Source: Mimachlamys varia (lineage: Eukaryota > Mollusca > Bivalvia > Pectinida > Pectinidae). Taken from it: a DNA stretch of 64,000 bases. Position numbers and translations under genes: made by a program. This document shows positions 12,326-22,700 of the stretch, piece after piece; position 1 is the first letter of the stretch, and each line of letters begins with the position of its first letter. Location of the stretch: positions 12,345,625 through 12,409,624 of the forward strand of contig OX392542.1 of assembly GCA_947623455.1 (NCBI GenBank), written 5' to 3'. Under the pieces are notes generated by a model. That model was given only the letters and a program-made list of their open reading frames with translations. It was not told the DNA's origin and did not search any database.

Positions 12326-12334
12326 TTTCCCACA
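12326..12334 (-). promoter_or_regulatory. CSL/Su(H)/RBPJ binding site, distal
   Basis: TTTCCCACA on the + strand reads TGTGGGAAA on the - strand, a perfect match to the CSL consensus YGTGGGAAM. It lies 288 bp upstream of the HES ATG. CSL with the Notch intracellular domain is the known direct activator of HES genes. Confidence 0.65.
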
Positions 12335-12504
12335 CTCTGTGTCGCGTGCCAGACTTCTTACCTGTTGACAAGCTTTGTATAGGAATGATGATTTTACCTG
12401 TGGGGCGTCCGCGTTCCAGTAGTGATACCCAATGAGATTTAGGCAGGCACGGGTCGTGTCTGTGTTGGAAGGCTGAGTGACACGGTACGACAAGGCCAAT
12501 ACAC

Positions 12505-12513
12505 TTTCCCACG
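12505..12513 (-). promoter_or_regulatory. CSL/Su(H)/RBPJ binding site, proximal, overlapping an N-box
   Basis: TTTCCCACG reads CGTGGGAAA on the - strand, a perfect YGTGGGAAM match 109 bp upstream of the ATG. Its last four bases are shared with CACGAG (12510-12515), an N-box of the kind HES proteins bind. A CCAAT box ends 4 bp upstream. Activator and repressor binding here would be mutually exclusive if both are used, which is an inference. Confidence 0.7.
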
Positions 12514-12613
12514 AGGCAAAAGTATGCGACATTGCCCATGTCCAAACATGTATTAACAGGCAAAGGGTCGCGATATGGTGTCCTGACCAAATCAGCAAAG
12601 AAAGGAAAAGAAA

Positions 12614-15600
12614 ATGTCATCCATGGATTCAGACACAGAAACCATGCTGTCTGAAAAAGTGTCCTCCACCGCTTCAGAAAGCAGAAAGGTAGGTTAAACA
12701 TTAATTAGACCTGTCTTTTATGACGTAAATAGCTATTTGTTGTCATTGGGAGAGGCGGAAGAATTTATCTGTATAAATTATATGACTATGAATGGGTTCG
12801 TTACCGACATAATATTGATAAAATGTTAATAACATAAAATAGTACTGCAAATCACACTACCATTAAGTTTGTTCTTTTGAAGTCATCAATAATGTTTCAT
12901 TTTTAGGGTCAAATACGGTGTAATTTTTATTGTGCGGGTCATTCGGTGGCAGTATACTTAACTGACATTTTCTGTTTACATCGAGGTATTTGTTATTGTA
13001 TATCCGTCGTAGATCTTTTCAGTTTTTTTTCTTTCTGTATGACTTATGTTGCTGCCATTGTTTCAGAACTCGAAGCCAATTATGGAAAAACGACGTAGAG
13101 CAAGAATCAATGCTAGTCTTGCTGAGCTGAAGTCTCTTCTCCTGGAAGTAATGAAAAAAGAGGTGAGAAAAATCCTAACTGCCCAGCAAAAACTAGTAAA
13201 GAATGGACGCTGAATTTACATTTTTCTATAATCATTTGCTTGTCCGGTTCTATGCTATTGATTTCAAGAACTTTACAGAACTGATCTCCTTCAAGATCAA
13301 GTAATTTTAAAATGTGTATTGCTTTATAGAATCCATGTTGTTGCATAAGCGTATACAATTTCATAGGATCTTTTTTCGGTAACATTTACGTCATTTCTCA
13401 AAATACAAGATTACTAAAAATAAGTGTTTTATCATACAGTCGACACGTCTGATACCACCCTATAGTCAACATATTAATGTCCTTATAAGCCACGCAGTCG
13501 TATGTATTTTAATGGTCTTTGTCTGCAAACATATCATATCTGACAAACTTCCGAATACAGACTTGTCATTGAAGAGTGTGGTTTAAAGTGTTGGGCACTA
13601 CGCGACTCTGGGACAAAATAACAAAGACTTTATTGAGACGGAAACTATCTTCAGAACAAAACAAAACTGTTTTCCACCTATTCAAACAGTGTCCCATTGT
13701 GCAAGTTGTTTGTTTCAATATCTTATTTACGAACAAAACAAAATACGCAGTTTGAAGGTTAAGTTAATAAAATTGTGAAGTACTTTGCTTTCAATAACCG
13801 ATAAGTATATTTACTTGCCTGAACGATATTTAAGCTGACATAGATTACATATAGGAAGAGCGAACGAACTTTTTCTTTTTACAGTAATATAAGATATACT
13901 TACCAGGATATACGTCAGCATCAGTTTGTGTGCATTTCATAAGAGATGATAATGACATTCGATATTTTTTTCATAAAAAAAATGAAACTTAAAACAAGCA
14001 TGATAAATTATGAAGTATTTATCCAATTTTACTATTCTCCAAAAATCTGTTTCAATTATTTTTATATATGAAAGGTACATGGAAAACCCTAATATACCTT
14101 ATTGTATATATAAAATGAACACCCTAGGTATCAAGCTGCCTCTTTATATTAGTCAGTCATAACTTTCGTTACGCCTGATTGAATCTTAGGCCCAGCAGAC
14201 CTCAATACAATCTCTCTTTGTACGACGTTCACACGATAAAATGATATGGTAAATTACCTTAAGGTGAATGTTTCTAATTAACCAGGCAACTCAGTTATGT
14301 GCGTAACCGACGCCTCAAGTAAACTAGGGTTATTGTTGATATGTAAGACTCTGCTCTGAAGGGGTATCGTCGACGAATACGTTCTGTAAGTGAGGTTTAA
14401 GAACGTAACTATGGTAATAGTTGATAAGTACGACTTTGTTCCGTGATGTTTGAGAATGAAACAAGTATTATCTGTGATTGGGGCTTTGTCACTAAAGTTT
14501 CTCCTTGGTTGATAGGTCGGTGTGTCTAAGGGCTATTGTAAGTATATAAGACTATAACTGAAGGTAATAATAAATTAATAAGTTTAAGATTAATGACAAT
14601 GAAAAAATACGGATACTAATAGTTGGGATATTATTGAACCATTAGACTTTGTTTTTGGGGGTTATTGTTGGTCGTACACTATCTGTTACCTAGTGTGAGA
14701 ATTATGTTCTGTGGACAAGATTGTGTCAGTAGGATTGTGGTTGCAGTTAACGCTTACTATTCCGGAACACCTGGTCTTATTCTCTTGTACGTTTACAGGG
14801 GTCTCCATGTGAATTTTTCCTTTGTTGATGGTTTGGTTTAATCGATTTTGAGTTCGGATTATGATTTTGTTACCGCTTCGGTATTCTCTAATTTATTTTG
14901 ATAAGTATTCATGATATTCCTCTAGCGCTCAATTAATAAGGCCTTTTGTTTGTGTAAAAGTTTCTTACTGTTCAACATTGAAATGAAGTTTAACAATAAA
15001 TCCCTATCCTGTTAATTATCAATTTGTCATGTAATATTTGTTACATTGAATATAGTTTTTTAACATTTAATAGCGTAAATTTAGTGACTAAATAGACAAA
15101 TTAACTTTATGTACAAACGCAATAGATTCAAATTTAGTTCGTCCAGAACAATTCAAGTAATTCAAAAAACGAAATATGTTCAAGTACATAATGTTGTTTA
15201 AAAGTCTGTAAAATTAGGAAAACATATATGTAAATACAAGTAAAAGTATTATAATGTAAACTTAAGGAACGTCAACAAAATGCTTTCAGTCGTCGTTAGA
15301 TGTTTATATATAATTACACTAAAACTGGAGAGGGTTCGTTTTCCCACGGTCCTCTGTTTATCTTGTCACGTACAAGGCATGCATGACTGATTGGATGACT
15401 TTTCTGGTCGTCTGCTCGCAAGCTTTGACAAGCCATGTACTGGTATTACTCAACAAGGTATCTTACCTGGGGAAAAGAGGCACGCTTGAGGGATATTTAA
15501 ATCTCAGGTCTCTTTACTCTTATCGAAGGACCTTCAAAATCTCAATCTATAATAGACTGATTCACCTGAACTATGGGAAAATATACGGGGATATTTCCCA

Positions 15601-18539
15601 GGGTTTTTCACGTTAGGGAAATTTCGAATATGAAATATCTGATATTAAGTTGATTTGCTTAAACCTCACTTTACCTACTTAACTATCATTGTAACAAAGT
15701 ATTCGAAGATATGTTTAATACTAAATGTTTTAGCGTAAATGTTAGTGTTATTAAAACGTTAACACATACTTACCTGAATGTTCAGTGAGTGAAGCAACTT
15801 AGAAAGAAGATTAATGCACGTCATATGCAAAGTTTCTATTGTATATTTATGAATCATGGGTACATTATTAACTGAATTCGAAAATGCAAGAAATACGTAA
15901 TGAATATAAAGATATTTTTAAAAGAAATTAAATAACTGGTAACAGAGATATATTTTTAGAATCAAAACAATTAAATTCAGTTATTTTAGATCAACAATTG
16001 CTATTGATGTCGAATAAATATGCCACTTCATAATACAGATGTATTTTTAGGCTTTGTAAAGCATCCTATTATTTGTGACATTATAACATATGAATATTTC
16101 TACATAATTTAGCTTATAATGAAGAATCATATGTGTCACTTTTGTGAGAGGTTTTGGAGTCATATAAGTCTTGATTGCATCCGCCTGCCATTATACAGAA
16201 TGGTATTGTACCAAGCTTCTTCACATCTTTCCAGTTTAAACATTTATACAGCAAGACCATTACGAAAAGCCATTTCGTCATAAGAGATGAACAGACAGAA
16301 CCATTATGAATATTTATTTCATCGACAATAAACAAAGTTTTAACAATGAAGGGATGCAGATTGTAAATACATATATGTATTCCTAATGCATTTCTACTCC
16401 TTGTATAAAAGACAATTTCAAAAAGAAAGCAGATGAAATCTGAAGTACTATTTAACTGTTTTTTAAGTCAGAAAGCTTTTGGAAAGTGCCTGTCGTCCAT
16501 TTAAGCGTTACCTGCTAATTGACTATAGGTAACATCCATAGCAATCTTGTGTTGGCCATTCATCCTCTAAAAATTGACTTTAGCAAAACCCATTACAATC
16601 GGAGTGTTCACCATTCATCCTGAACACCAGCCTGATTTGTAGTCAAATGGAACTGTTCTCTATGTAAGAGAGATGGAAATGGAGGGACAATTCATACATT
16701 TAGTGATAAACACTTTAATGCATTTCTGTCTGTGATATTGGTGTATTTTCGAGATTCTGATGATACCATAGAATGTTTGTCTGATAGGCAGATAGCACTA
16801 AGTGTAACAAAACTATGCAATGTGGTGATTGTCTGTGTAATATAGGTGTTGCCTCAATGTTATCGCCCCGAACCCATTATGACATGATTGATCAGTTTTA
16901 TTTTTTATTTCTTATCCAGGGTGCTCGTCAAAATAAAATGGAAAAAGCTGATATTCTGGAGATAACTGTGAGACATCTTCGAACATTACAGAAGCAACAG
17001 TTTTCAGGTACATCTTTTTAAGATATTTTTGAAAGCCCTCACGTATCAAGTAGAAAAACGTATAATAAAAAGTAAAAACGTTTATTGATGACATATATCA
17101 GATATACTGATACAACACAAACACTTACATACTATTCATAGTTAGAATTCAACAGATCTTGAGATACTTTTATTGGAATCACACAATCAGTATTATGAAC
17201 ATCGTCTGTGCATTATGCAAAAACGTTGTTCACAAGGATATCTTCAAGGAAGGTCACAAAGTCAATGACAATTTGTTTTAGTACAAGTTCGATTATGGAA
17301 ATATCTTCTTTAATTGTTTAAAGTAAAACAGAGCAGCTTGAAGCTATACCTAAATGAACGTTGTGATAAGGAAGGAACGCAGTATTACTCTTTTCGTTCT
17401 TTGATTTTTGTTTATCTACTGTTACAGCCCTTGCCACAAGCGATCCTACTATGATCAACAAATACAGATTGGGATTTAATGAGTGTGCGTCGGAGGTTAG
17501 TAGTTTTTTGGGATCTATGGAGGGAACGGACACCGAAGTAAGGTCCAAACTTCTAAACCACCTCGCTAACTGTATGGTTAACCCAGATCCTCCAACTCAG
17601 ACGTCAAGGATTCCCTCATCCCAATGTTTGGATACCCTCAGGTCGTCACCACCTCAAACAACTGTTTTCTGTAAGACCGAGGATATTCCGAACCATCCTC
17701 ACCAAATACCATTACCAGAGAACAATGTTATTCAAAATGTTATTCAAAATGGACTAAGAACAAATATTATTGATAATGGAGTTCTGGCGATTCAGGCCCA
17801 GGAACCATTGGTCGCTAACACCCTGAGTACTGCCCTTCCAACCACTACAACCACTGCTGCTTTGTCTGTGCAAGGATTATTAAACGGCCAGCCCATTCAG
17901 ATCCCTCAATTTCAACAGCAGCAGCAACAACAACCACAGCAGCATCCTATTCAACAATTCCAACCACACATAATCCAACAACCTCAACAACAACAGCAGC
18001 AGCAGCAACAGCTACAACAACAGCAACAACAACAACAGCAACAGCAACAGGTGCATATTCAGACAATTCAGCCACAAACTACAATACAACAACAGCCCAG
18101 TGTGCAGGTTCCGAAACTTGTCAGCGGTGTGCAACTCATTCCTACAAAAATGTCAACAGGAGAGATGGCCTTCATTATTCCGGCAAATCTCTTGTCCAAC
18201 GGAAACGTCAATAACTATGTCATTCCAATGGTTCAATCCCAGGCTTTGACGACAGCCCATGTGTCTACTTCCGTAGCCCCCGTAACCGTGGCCTGTACAC
18301 AGGCTGTCAACACAGTACAGACCCAAAATATCAATATAAAACCTGCCCCTGCCGTCCTCAACACTCCCACCCGGCCTAGGGAACCGGTACTAGTGTATGG
18401 GCAGTCTAATACCACTGACCAGCCAGTGATATATGGCCACGGTGAGCCGTTCAGGAGTAGAACAGACGACGGCACTGGGCAAAGTTTTAATGTCACCGTA
18501 TCACCAAGTAAACAAGAGGATATGTGGAGGCCTTGGTGA
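12614..18539 (+). CDS. HES: HES-family bHLH-Orange transcriptional repressor, 4 coding exons
   Basis: Join 12614-12688, 13067-13162, 16920-17007, 17428-18539; 1371 nt, 456 aa plus stop. Every junction is GT-AG (donors GTAGGT, GTGAGA, GTACAT; acceptors TTTCAG, ATCCAG, TTACAG), with phases 0, 0, 1. The bHLH spans about residues 26-84, with basic region [13 protein letters not shown] (28-40) carrying the HES-specific Pro29, and helix 2 around [13 protein letters not shown]. The Orange domain is about 99-136 ([12 protein letters not shown] ... LLNHLANCM). Residues 249-294 are Gln-rich, encoded by mixed CAG/CAA. The protein ends in WRPW (453-456). Known for the family: a nuclear Notch effector that dimerises, binds N-box/class C sites and recruits Groucho/TLE through WRPW. 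Intron positions match vertebrate HES1. At 456 aa it is much longer than mammalian HES1 (about 280 aa), mainly in the Gln-rich region between the Orange domain and the C-terminus. The start was chosen as the first ATG giving a short Ser/Glu-rich leader directly before the conserved intron. Which HES paralogue this is cannot be decided here. Confidence 0.95.
12689..13066 (+). other. HES intron 1
   Basis: This 378-bp GT-AG intron lies just before the codons for the basic region, the same position as intron 1 of vertebrate HES1. It ends in a T-rich tract and TTTCAG. I see no other gene or repeat in it. Confidence 0.9.
14755..14905 (+). repeat. DR-A dispersed repeat, 3' part, inside HES intron 2
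   Basis: TCCGGAACACCTGGTCTTAT, GGGGTCTCCATGTGAATTTT, TTTAATCGATTTTGAGTTCG and a GCTTCGGTATTCTCT end match the family. It is in the sense direction of HES. Confidence 0.72.
15340..15348 (-). promoter_or_regulatory. CSL/Su(H) site within HES intron 2
   Basis: TTTCCCACG (CGTGGGAAA on the - strand) matches YGTGGGAAM exactly. About two such matches are expected by chance over the whole window, so this single site is only a candidate intronic enhancer element. Confidence 0.35.
17008..17427 (+). other. HES intron 3
   Basis: This 420-bp phase-1 intron separates the end of helix 2 from the Orange-domain exon. The split codon G|CC gives Ala87. The donor is GTACAT and the acceptor is GTTACAG. The position matches vertebrate HES1 intron 3. 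Confidence 0.9.
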
Positions 18540-18634
18540 ATTAAACAGAACTTTACCTGACTGTACAATAATATGTTATAAAATAACATGTTCATTTCAT
18601 TAACGTAACAAAGTATGGAATGCAAGATATGAAA

Positions 18635-18640
18635 AATAAA
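18635..18640 (+). terminator. Proximal polyadenylation signal AATAAA
   Basis: Canonical AATAAA 96 nt after the HES stop codon. Its use would exclude all the GY-box and K-box motifs found further downstream. Confidence 0.45.
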
Positions 18641-18867
18641 CATAAAATACCAGACGTGTAGTAAAACCTCGATCTTTTGTCACCCTTTGCTTTGTCACCT
18701 CTCCAAGTGCTTCCATTTATAGAACTCTATTTTATTTCCAATATCTTTATATTTGTACGTGCTATTCGATTTGCTGACAACTCTATTCGAGACAGTGTCC
18801 TAAGACTAGCAAAGCAGTGTGACAGCATATTGAAGTTTTACTATATATTTTATGCCAAATTCTACTG

Positions 18868-18874
18868 GTCTTCC
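18868..18874 (+). promoter_or_regulatory. GY-box / miR-7 seed match 1
   Basis: GTCTTCC in the probable HES 3' UTR, complementary to the miR-7 seed (nt 2-8). GY-boxes are known in 3' UTRs of Drosophila Notch targets of the E(spl) and Brd families. Confidence 0.45.
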
Positions 18875-18935
18875 TTTATTAAAGCATGTCTTTTTGCGAT
18901 GAATTATATGTTCATTATAGTTTAAACAATATATT

Positions 18936-18943
18936 GTCTTCCA
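18936..18943 (+). promoter_or_regulatory. GY-box / miR-7 8-mer seed match 2
   Basis: GTCTTCCA is a full 8-mer match to the miR-7 seed (nt 2-8 pairing plus A opposite nt 1), 68 nt after the first GTCTTCC. Confidence 0.5.
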
Positions 18944-19073
18944 TATGCTATGAAATAGCAAGAACATAGTTATACTCACATAAGCATTGTGTGAGTTATA
19001 CTAGAGGTGTCTAAACTTATGGAATAACAAAACTTCGATTTCCAAAATGTGTTGGTGTAATGCCAAGGATGTA

Positions 19074-19101
19074 TGTGATAGGTTTGTGATATATTTGTGA
19101 T
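19074..19101 (+). promoter_or_regulatory. Three K-boxes (miR-2-family seed matches)
   Basis: TGTGAT occurs at 19074-19079, 19085-19090 and 19096-19101, spaced exactly 11 nt apart. The first two are followed by A, giving 7mer-A1 matches to miR-2-family microRNAs. K-boxes are known post-transcriptional repression elements of Drosophila Notch targets. The even spacing may reflect a small tandem duplication. Confidence 0.45.
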
Positions 19102-19173
19102 TGAAGAACTACTGTGGCTGTGTGACGGGATGACTTATTATGTGACATTCAAATCTTCTATTTTCTATATATT

Positions 19174-19182
19174 TTATTTATA
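19174..19182 (+). promoter_or_regulatory. AU-rich element nonamer in HES 3' UTR
   Basis: TTATTTATA fits the UUAUUUAWW destabilising nonamer. HES1 mRNA is known to be short-lived, but the local sequence is A+T-rich and a chance match is possible. Confidence 0.3.
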
Positions 19183-19195
19183 GATTTTAATATGC

Positions 19196-19201
19196 AATAA
19201 A
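19196..19201 (+). terminator. Distal polyadenylation signal AATAAA
   Basis: Canonical AATAAA about 660 nt after the HES stop, with a second AATAAA a few bases later and T/GT-rich sequence downstream. It lies 14 nt after an AU-rich nonamer. Confidence 0.5.
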
Positions 19202-19322
19202 TACATATCAATAAATCACAATTAACTTTAGCAATGTACGTGTCCTTTGTTTTCTATATATAATGAACATAATAATAGTGAATATATCTATATATAACTT
19301 AGTTTAATATGCAGTTTTTTTT

Positions 19323-19337
19323 TGGGGGGGGGGGGGT
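19323..19337. repeat. Poly-T/poly-G junction
   Basis: A T run is followed directly by about 11 G residues. A very similar T-then-G tract occurs at about 33449-33467 and a G run at about 61928. Simple low-complexity sequence. Confidence 0.8.
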
Positions 19338-19483
19338 ATTTTAATTCCCTAGCAATAAATATACATTTTGTATGTATATATTGCTTGTAAACATAAATAC
19401 ATACATATATTGTTATTTTAAATAGGAGCTGCCAGGGTTAGGGAGCCCTGGGATCAGTCCATTAACATTAATATGCAGTTAAC

Positions 19484-19665
19484 TACAATAAAAACTCTGC
19501 TTACTCGAACTTGTCAGGACCTGATCAATAGTTCGAGGAAGACATGGTTATCGAGTAATCCGAGGTTGGTTGAATAAATACAAACTTTGTTGTGACCAAA
19601 CGAATTGTTCGACGAATGGGGGGTATTCGAGCAAACCAAGTTCGAATACGTGGGGTTTTACTGTA
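19484..19665. mobile_element. pogo/Tigger-like MITE
   Basis: About 180 bp bounded by TA dinucleotides. The left end CAATAAAAACTCTGCTTACT and the inverted right end CAGTAAAACCCCACGTATTC form imperfect terminal inverted repeats leading into TCGAAC. The CAGTAAAACC start and TA target fit non-autonomous pogo/Tigger relatives. No transposase. Confidence 0.65.
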
Positions 19666-21954
19666 TAACATATTCAGATAGAGCAGCGACAAACATAATG
19701 ATGTAATTATATATTGGAATGAAATTTAAATTTCTAATGAAATATACAAGGTAATACAATTTCAATGTTGAAAAGGACTCGATCGTATCATTTTCTAGTC
19801 TTCGTTGATACGAAAATGCATCAACAGGATTTTTCTAAGGATTTACCATGAATAGCGAACGAGTCTTTCTATAATCGTCCATATATGTTGCTATTGAATA
19901 ATAGTCAAGGTTATTTTACTATTAATTAATATCATATGGTTCACTGACTGAAGATATTTATCTTTCAAAAAAAATAGTTGAATAATGATCCACATAATTC
20001 TGGCGTAATGGGTATCGCAATGATACAAGCTTGTAAGTTCATTTAAATTTGACCGAAAACGAAATTCAACTTTAGCATTTAAAATGTCTTTGTGAATACA
20101 AATCGTTTAATTTCAATCATTTCAATGGTCTATGAAGGATGTGGGAGGCCAGTCGTGTATTGGCCAATAGGCGAAACCCTATGCTACCAATTAGAACTAT
20201 CCCCGGTCAATTATTGGTGTGTCGCCAGGAGGTGCCACCAGAAATATTTGGCGACACCAGATCTACAGCACTAGTACAGAAGTTTATTTACAGAGTAATA
20301 TTTGATTTGGCTGTTCAAAGCTATTTCGCCAACTCAGAAAGGATTTGAAATGAATGTCTGGTGATATTTGCAGTATAAATAGTTGTTGTTGACCTCCCCG
20401 CCCCACACTGACTTTTCTCTGTTGTTATACATGCTGAAAGAACAGCACGCCATTTTATCACATTATTTGCATATAGATGAATTTATATTGTTCGATGGAA
20501 ACAGTGCCGAAATAAGGAAAAGCGTCTCCACTCCTATGAAGAAAGACAAGGATGATGTTTATGCTAAAAGGTTCACGAAATATGAAAGAAAACTAAATGT
20601 CAACTCAACTTTGTAAAACATTTGACGAATGCAACATTATATATTTTTGTTACTTATCACTTACAAAATAACTACTCTATTTGACAGCTACGTGAATCAA
20701 TAAAATAGTTTCTATCATTTTATTGATCCTAGATGATTTTAATCATATTGGGTAGATTGAATAGCGAATTGAACAAAAACAGCCAGTCTGGTGATGGAAA
20801 ACAGGTGCTCGCATATTACACCCAGTCTGAATGGAATCGTTCCAGTGACTGCTATCAGCTTGACATGTATTTGGAAAGGTTCTGCTTTTATTGTGAACTC
20901 CACGCTGTATGTTGTCTTTTTATTTCTGGGTGGCGAAATATCTTGTTACAAAATGTCAAATATATTGCATTTTGGCGTGCTCGCTGGCGTTTTAAATCGC
21001 TCATTTACTTTCAAGCGTACCTACCGCAGATTGCCTTGGCATTTTCAAAATATGTTTCTCTATAAATTGTTGTCTGACAATAACATAAATGCTAAAAGAT
21101 TGTAAACTTTTGTTTGAATTGATATAAGAAAAAACGTCTAGAAAATTATAATATGATACAATGTACAACAGATATAAGTACCAATTTCTGATTTTTTTTT
21201 ACATCATTTCAATTAAGCTTTGCAAACTGTATGAATCCACGTAGCAAGCAGATGTTTTTCTTAACCCTATGAAACTAAAACATAATTGACATCAACGCTT
21301 ATAATTAATTTTTGAACCTTATTTTCATAATCAAAACATGTTTATGTACTATTTAACTGATCTAACAACGGATTATTTTTACAAATCAATACGCAACGTC
21401 AATTGCCGTATTGTGACGTCACATTTTTCGCGCCATTTTCTCACCCAGAAAGACGTATTCTGCGTTCATTCAGTGGATAATTAATTATTTTACTTATCAA
21501 AGCTGTAAAACATACAGCAGAAAATCAATAAACGTAAATATTGTGCTTTATATTGCTTCTTGCTATTAATGTATTGGTATGTTTTATGTTATATAACCAG
21601 GTGACTTTAAGATTAGAAACGATTGCACAAGACATGATTAAAAAATACATGACAAGGAATTTAAACATCTGAGATCAGCACTCGGTCGATGAAGCGGCTA
21701 CAGGAGATGAACACATTCGATTGAGTAAATTCCTAGAAGAATAAAATTTGACAGAAAACAAGTCACCAACTACAGACCAGTTGTCTGTTAAATTATGAGT
21801 TAGAATTTAAATGTAATCCCTATTACAAAACAGGAGTTTTAGTCATTTTGTTGCAGTGATACGTTTATTAATGTGTTCTATCTAGTCGTTATGAATTAAA
21901 TACTTCCTTGTTTGCCTTAAGATAGCATGAATCTATATCTACGATAGAGGACAA
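19666..21954. other. Intergenic DNA
   Basis: No gene I can support. Open frames at 20383-20616 and 20733-21105 have no recognisable domain. A broken inverted repeat (TGGTGTGTCGCCA / TGGCGACACCA) lies at about 20214-20260. Confidence 0.45.
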
Positions 21955-22215
21955 CATGACAACCGATAACAGAGTTGAAATAAGACGTTATGACAACCGA
22001 TTACAGAGATGAAATAAGACGCTATGACAACCGATTACAGAAGTGAAATAAGACGCTATGACAACCGATTACAGAGGTGAAATAAGACGCTATGACAACC
22101 GATTACAGAGGTGAAATAAGACGCTATGACAACCGATTACAGAGGTGAAATAAGACGCTATGACAACCGCTTTATTTAGTGAATTGAGACAATATGACAA
22201 CCGCCTCCAAGTGGT
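21955..22215. repeat. 34-bp minisatellite, about 7-8 units
   Basis: The unit is GCTATGACAACCGATTACAG plus AGGTGAAATAAGAC. Spacing of CAACCG is 34 bp. The last units diverge (CCGCTTTATTTAG, CCGCCTCCAAGTGG). Confidence 0.9.
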
Positions 22216-22262
22216 GAAGGGAGACATTATGACAGGCGCCACATGTGGCACCCCTCATTCTG

Positions 22263-22294
22263 TCTACGACATATTGAAGTCAATATGTCGTAGA
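22263..22294. repeat. Perfect 15-bp hairpin
   Basis: TCTACGACATATTGA, a 2-nt AG spacer, then its exact reverse complement TCAATATGTCGTAGA. It lies about 50 bp after the 34-bp array. No T-tract follows and no gene ends here, so a terminator role is not supported. Confidence 0.8.
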
Positions 22295-22454
22295 AATATA
22301 TTGAGACAGGAGCAACACATGGTGATCAGTTCAAGAAATGGACACTTTTCACTGTCTTTGCGTTCGACGGAGCTTGCAATTGAGATTGATATGCTTTGCT
22401 CACATCTACGCTATAAGTAATCAGTTGATATAAGTTTATAAGCTATACAGATTT

Positions 22455-22700
22455 ATATGAAGATGGACACTTTTAGTATGCTCATTAGTGTGGTTATATG
22501 TTGTGATCGGTTTTCATTTCGAGCACTTGATGTTTACTTGGATGTGACCAAGGTTTACATGGCAGGTGTCATCGATGAAGCAAAAGACGCTTACTCTTCC
22601 AGAACATCTGTTCTTATTCTCTTGTACTTTTACAAGTGTCTCCATTTGGATTTTTCCTTTTTTCGTATTTTGTCCCTAGTTTAATCGATTTTGAGCTCGG
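22455..22700 (+). repeat. DR-A dispersed repeat, partial
   Basis: ATGAAGATGGACACTTTTAG, GGCAGGTGTCATCGATGAAG, AGAACATCTGTTCTTATTC and TTTAATCGATTTTGAGCTCG follow the family order. The open frame inside is not conserved between copies. Confidence 0.72.

Larger units (their letters stand above)
12190..12613 (+). promoter_or_regulatory. HES proximal promoter and 5' leader region
   Basis: This block is visibly richer in G+C and CpG than its flanks and lies directly upstream of the HES start codon. It holds two perfect CSL sites, two CACGAG N-boxes (12225-12230 and 12510-12515), an E-box CAGGTG (12290-12295) and a CCAAT box (12496-12500). I see no convincing TATA box, so the transcription start is not fixed. 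An upstream ATG at 12538 runs out of frame past the HES start and could act as a uORF if transcribed. Confidence 0.7.
13163..16919 (+). other. HES intron 2
   Basis: This 3757-bp intron splits the bHLH at the loop, after KKE and before [11 protein letters not shown], as in HES1. It contains a partial DR-A repeat (about 14755-14905) and a perfect CSL-type site at 15340-15348 within a slightly less A+T-rich patch (about 15290-15620). Short open frames inside it look like chance. Confidence 0.88.
18540..19220 (+). other. Probable HES 3' UTR
   Basis: A+T-rich sequence from the HES stop to just past an AATAAA at 19196-19201, followed by a T-rich stretch. A nearer AATAAA at 18635-18640 would give a UTR of about 120 nt instead. 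The long form carries two GTCTTCC motifs, three TGTGAT motifs and an AU-rich nonamer. The exact end needs transcript data. Confidence 0.6.

Noticed and set aside
12370..12382. TATA box (TTGTATAGGA) for HES
   Set aside because: Poor match, and there is no independent evidence for a start site 25-30 bp downstream.
12263..12701. Two - strand ORFs of 111 and 132 codons over the HES promoter
   Set aside because: They lie antisense to the CpG-richer promoter and first exon, have no recognisable domain, and are explained by the lower stop density there.
18233..18643. 136-codon - strand ORF
   Set aside because: Antisense shadow of the HES last exon.
20733..21105. Overlapping 110- and 104-codon ORFs
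   Set aside because: Two frames open over the same DNA, neither with a recognisable motif or splice context.
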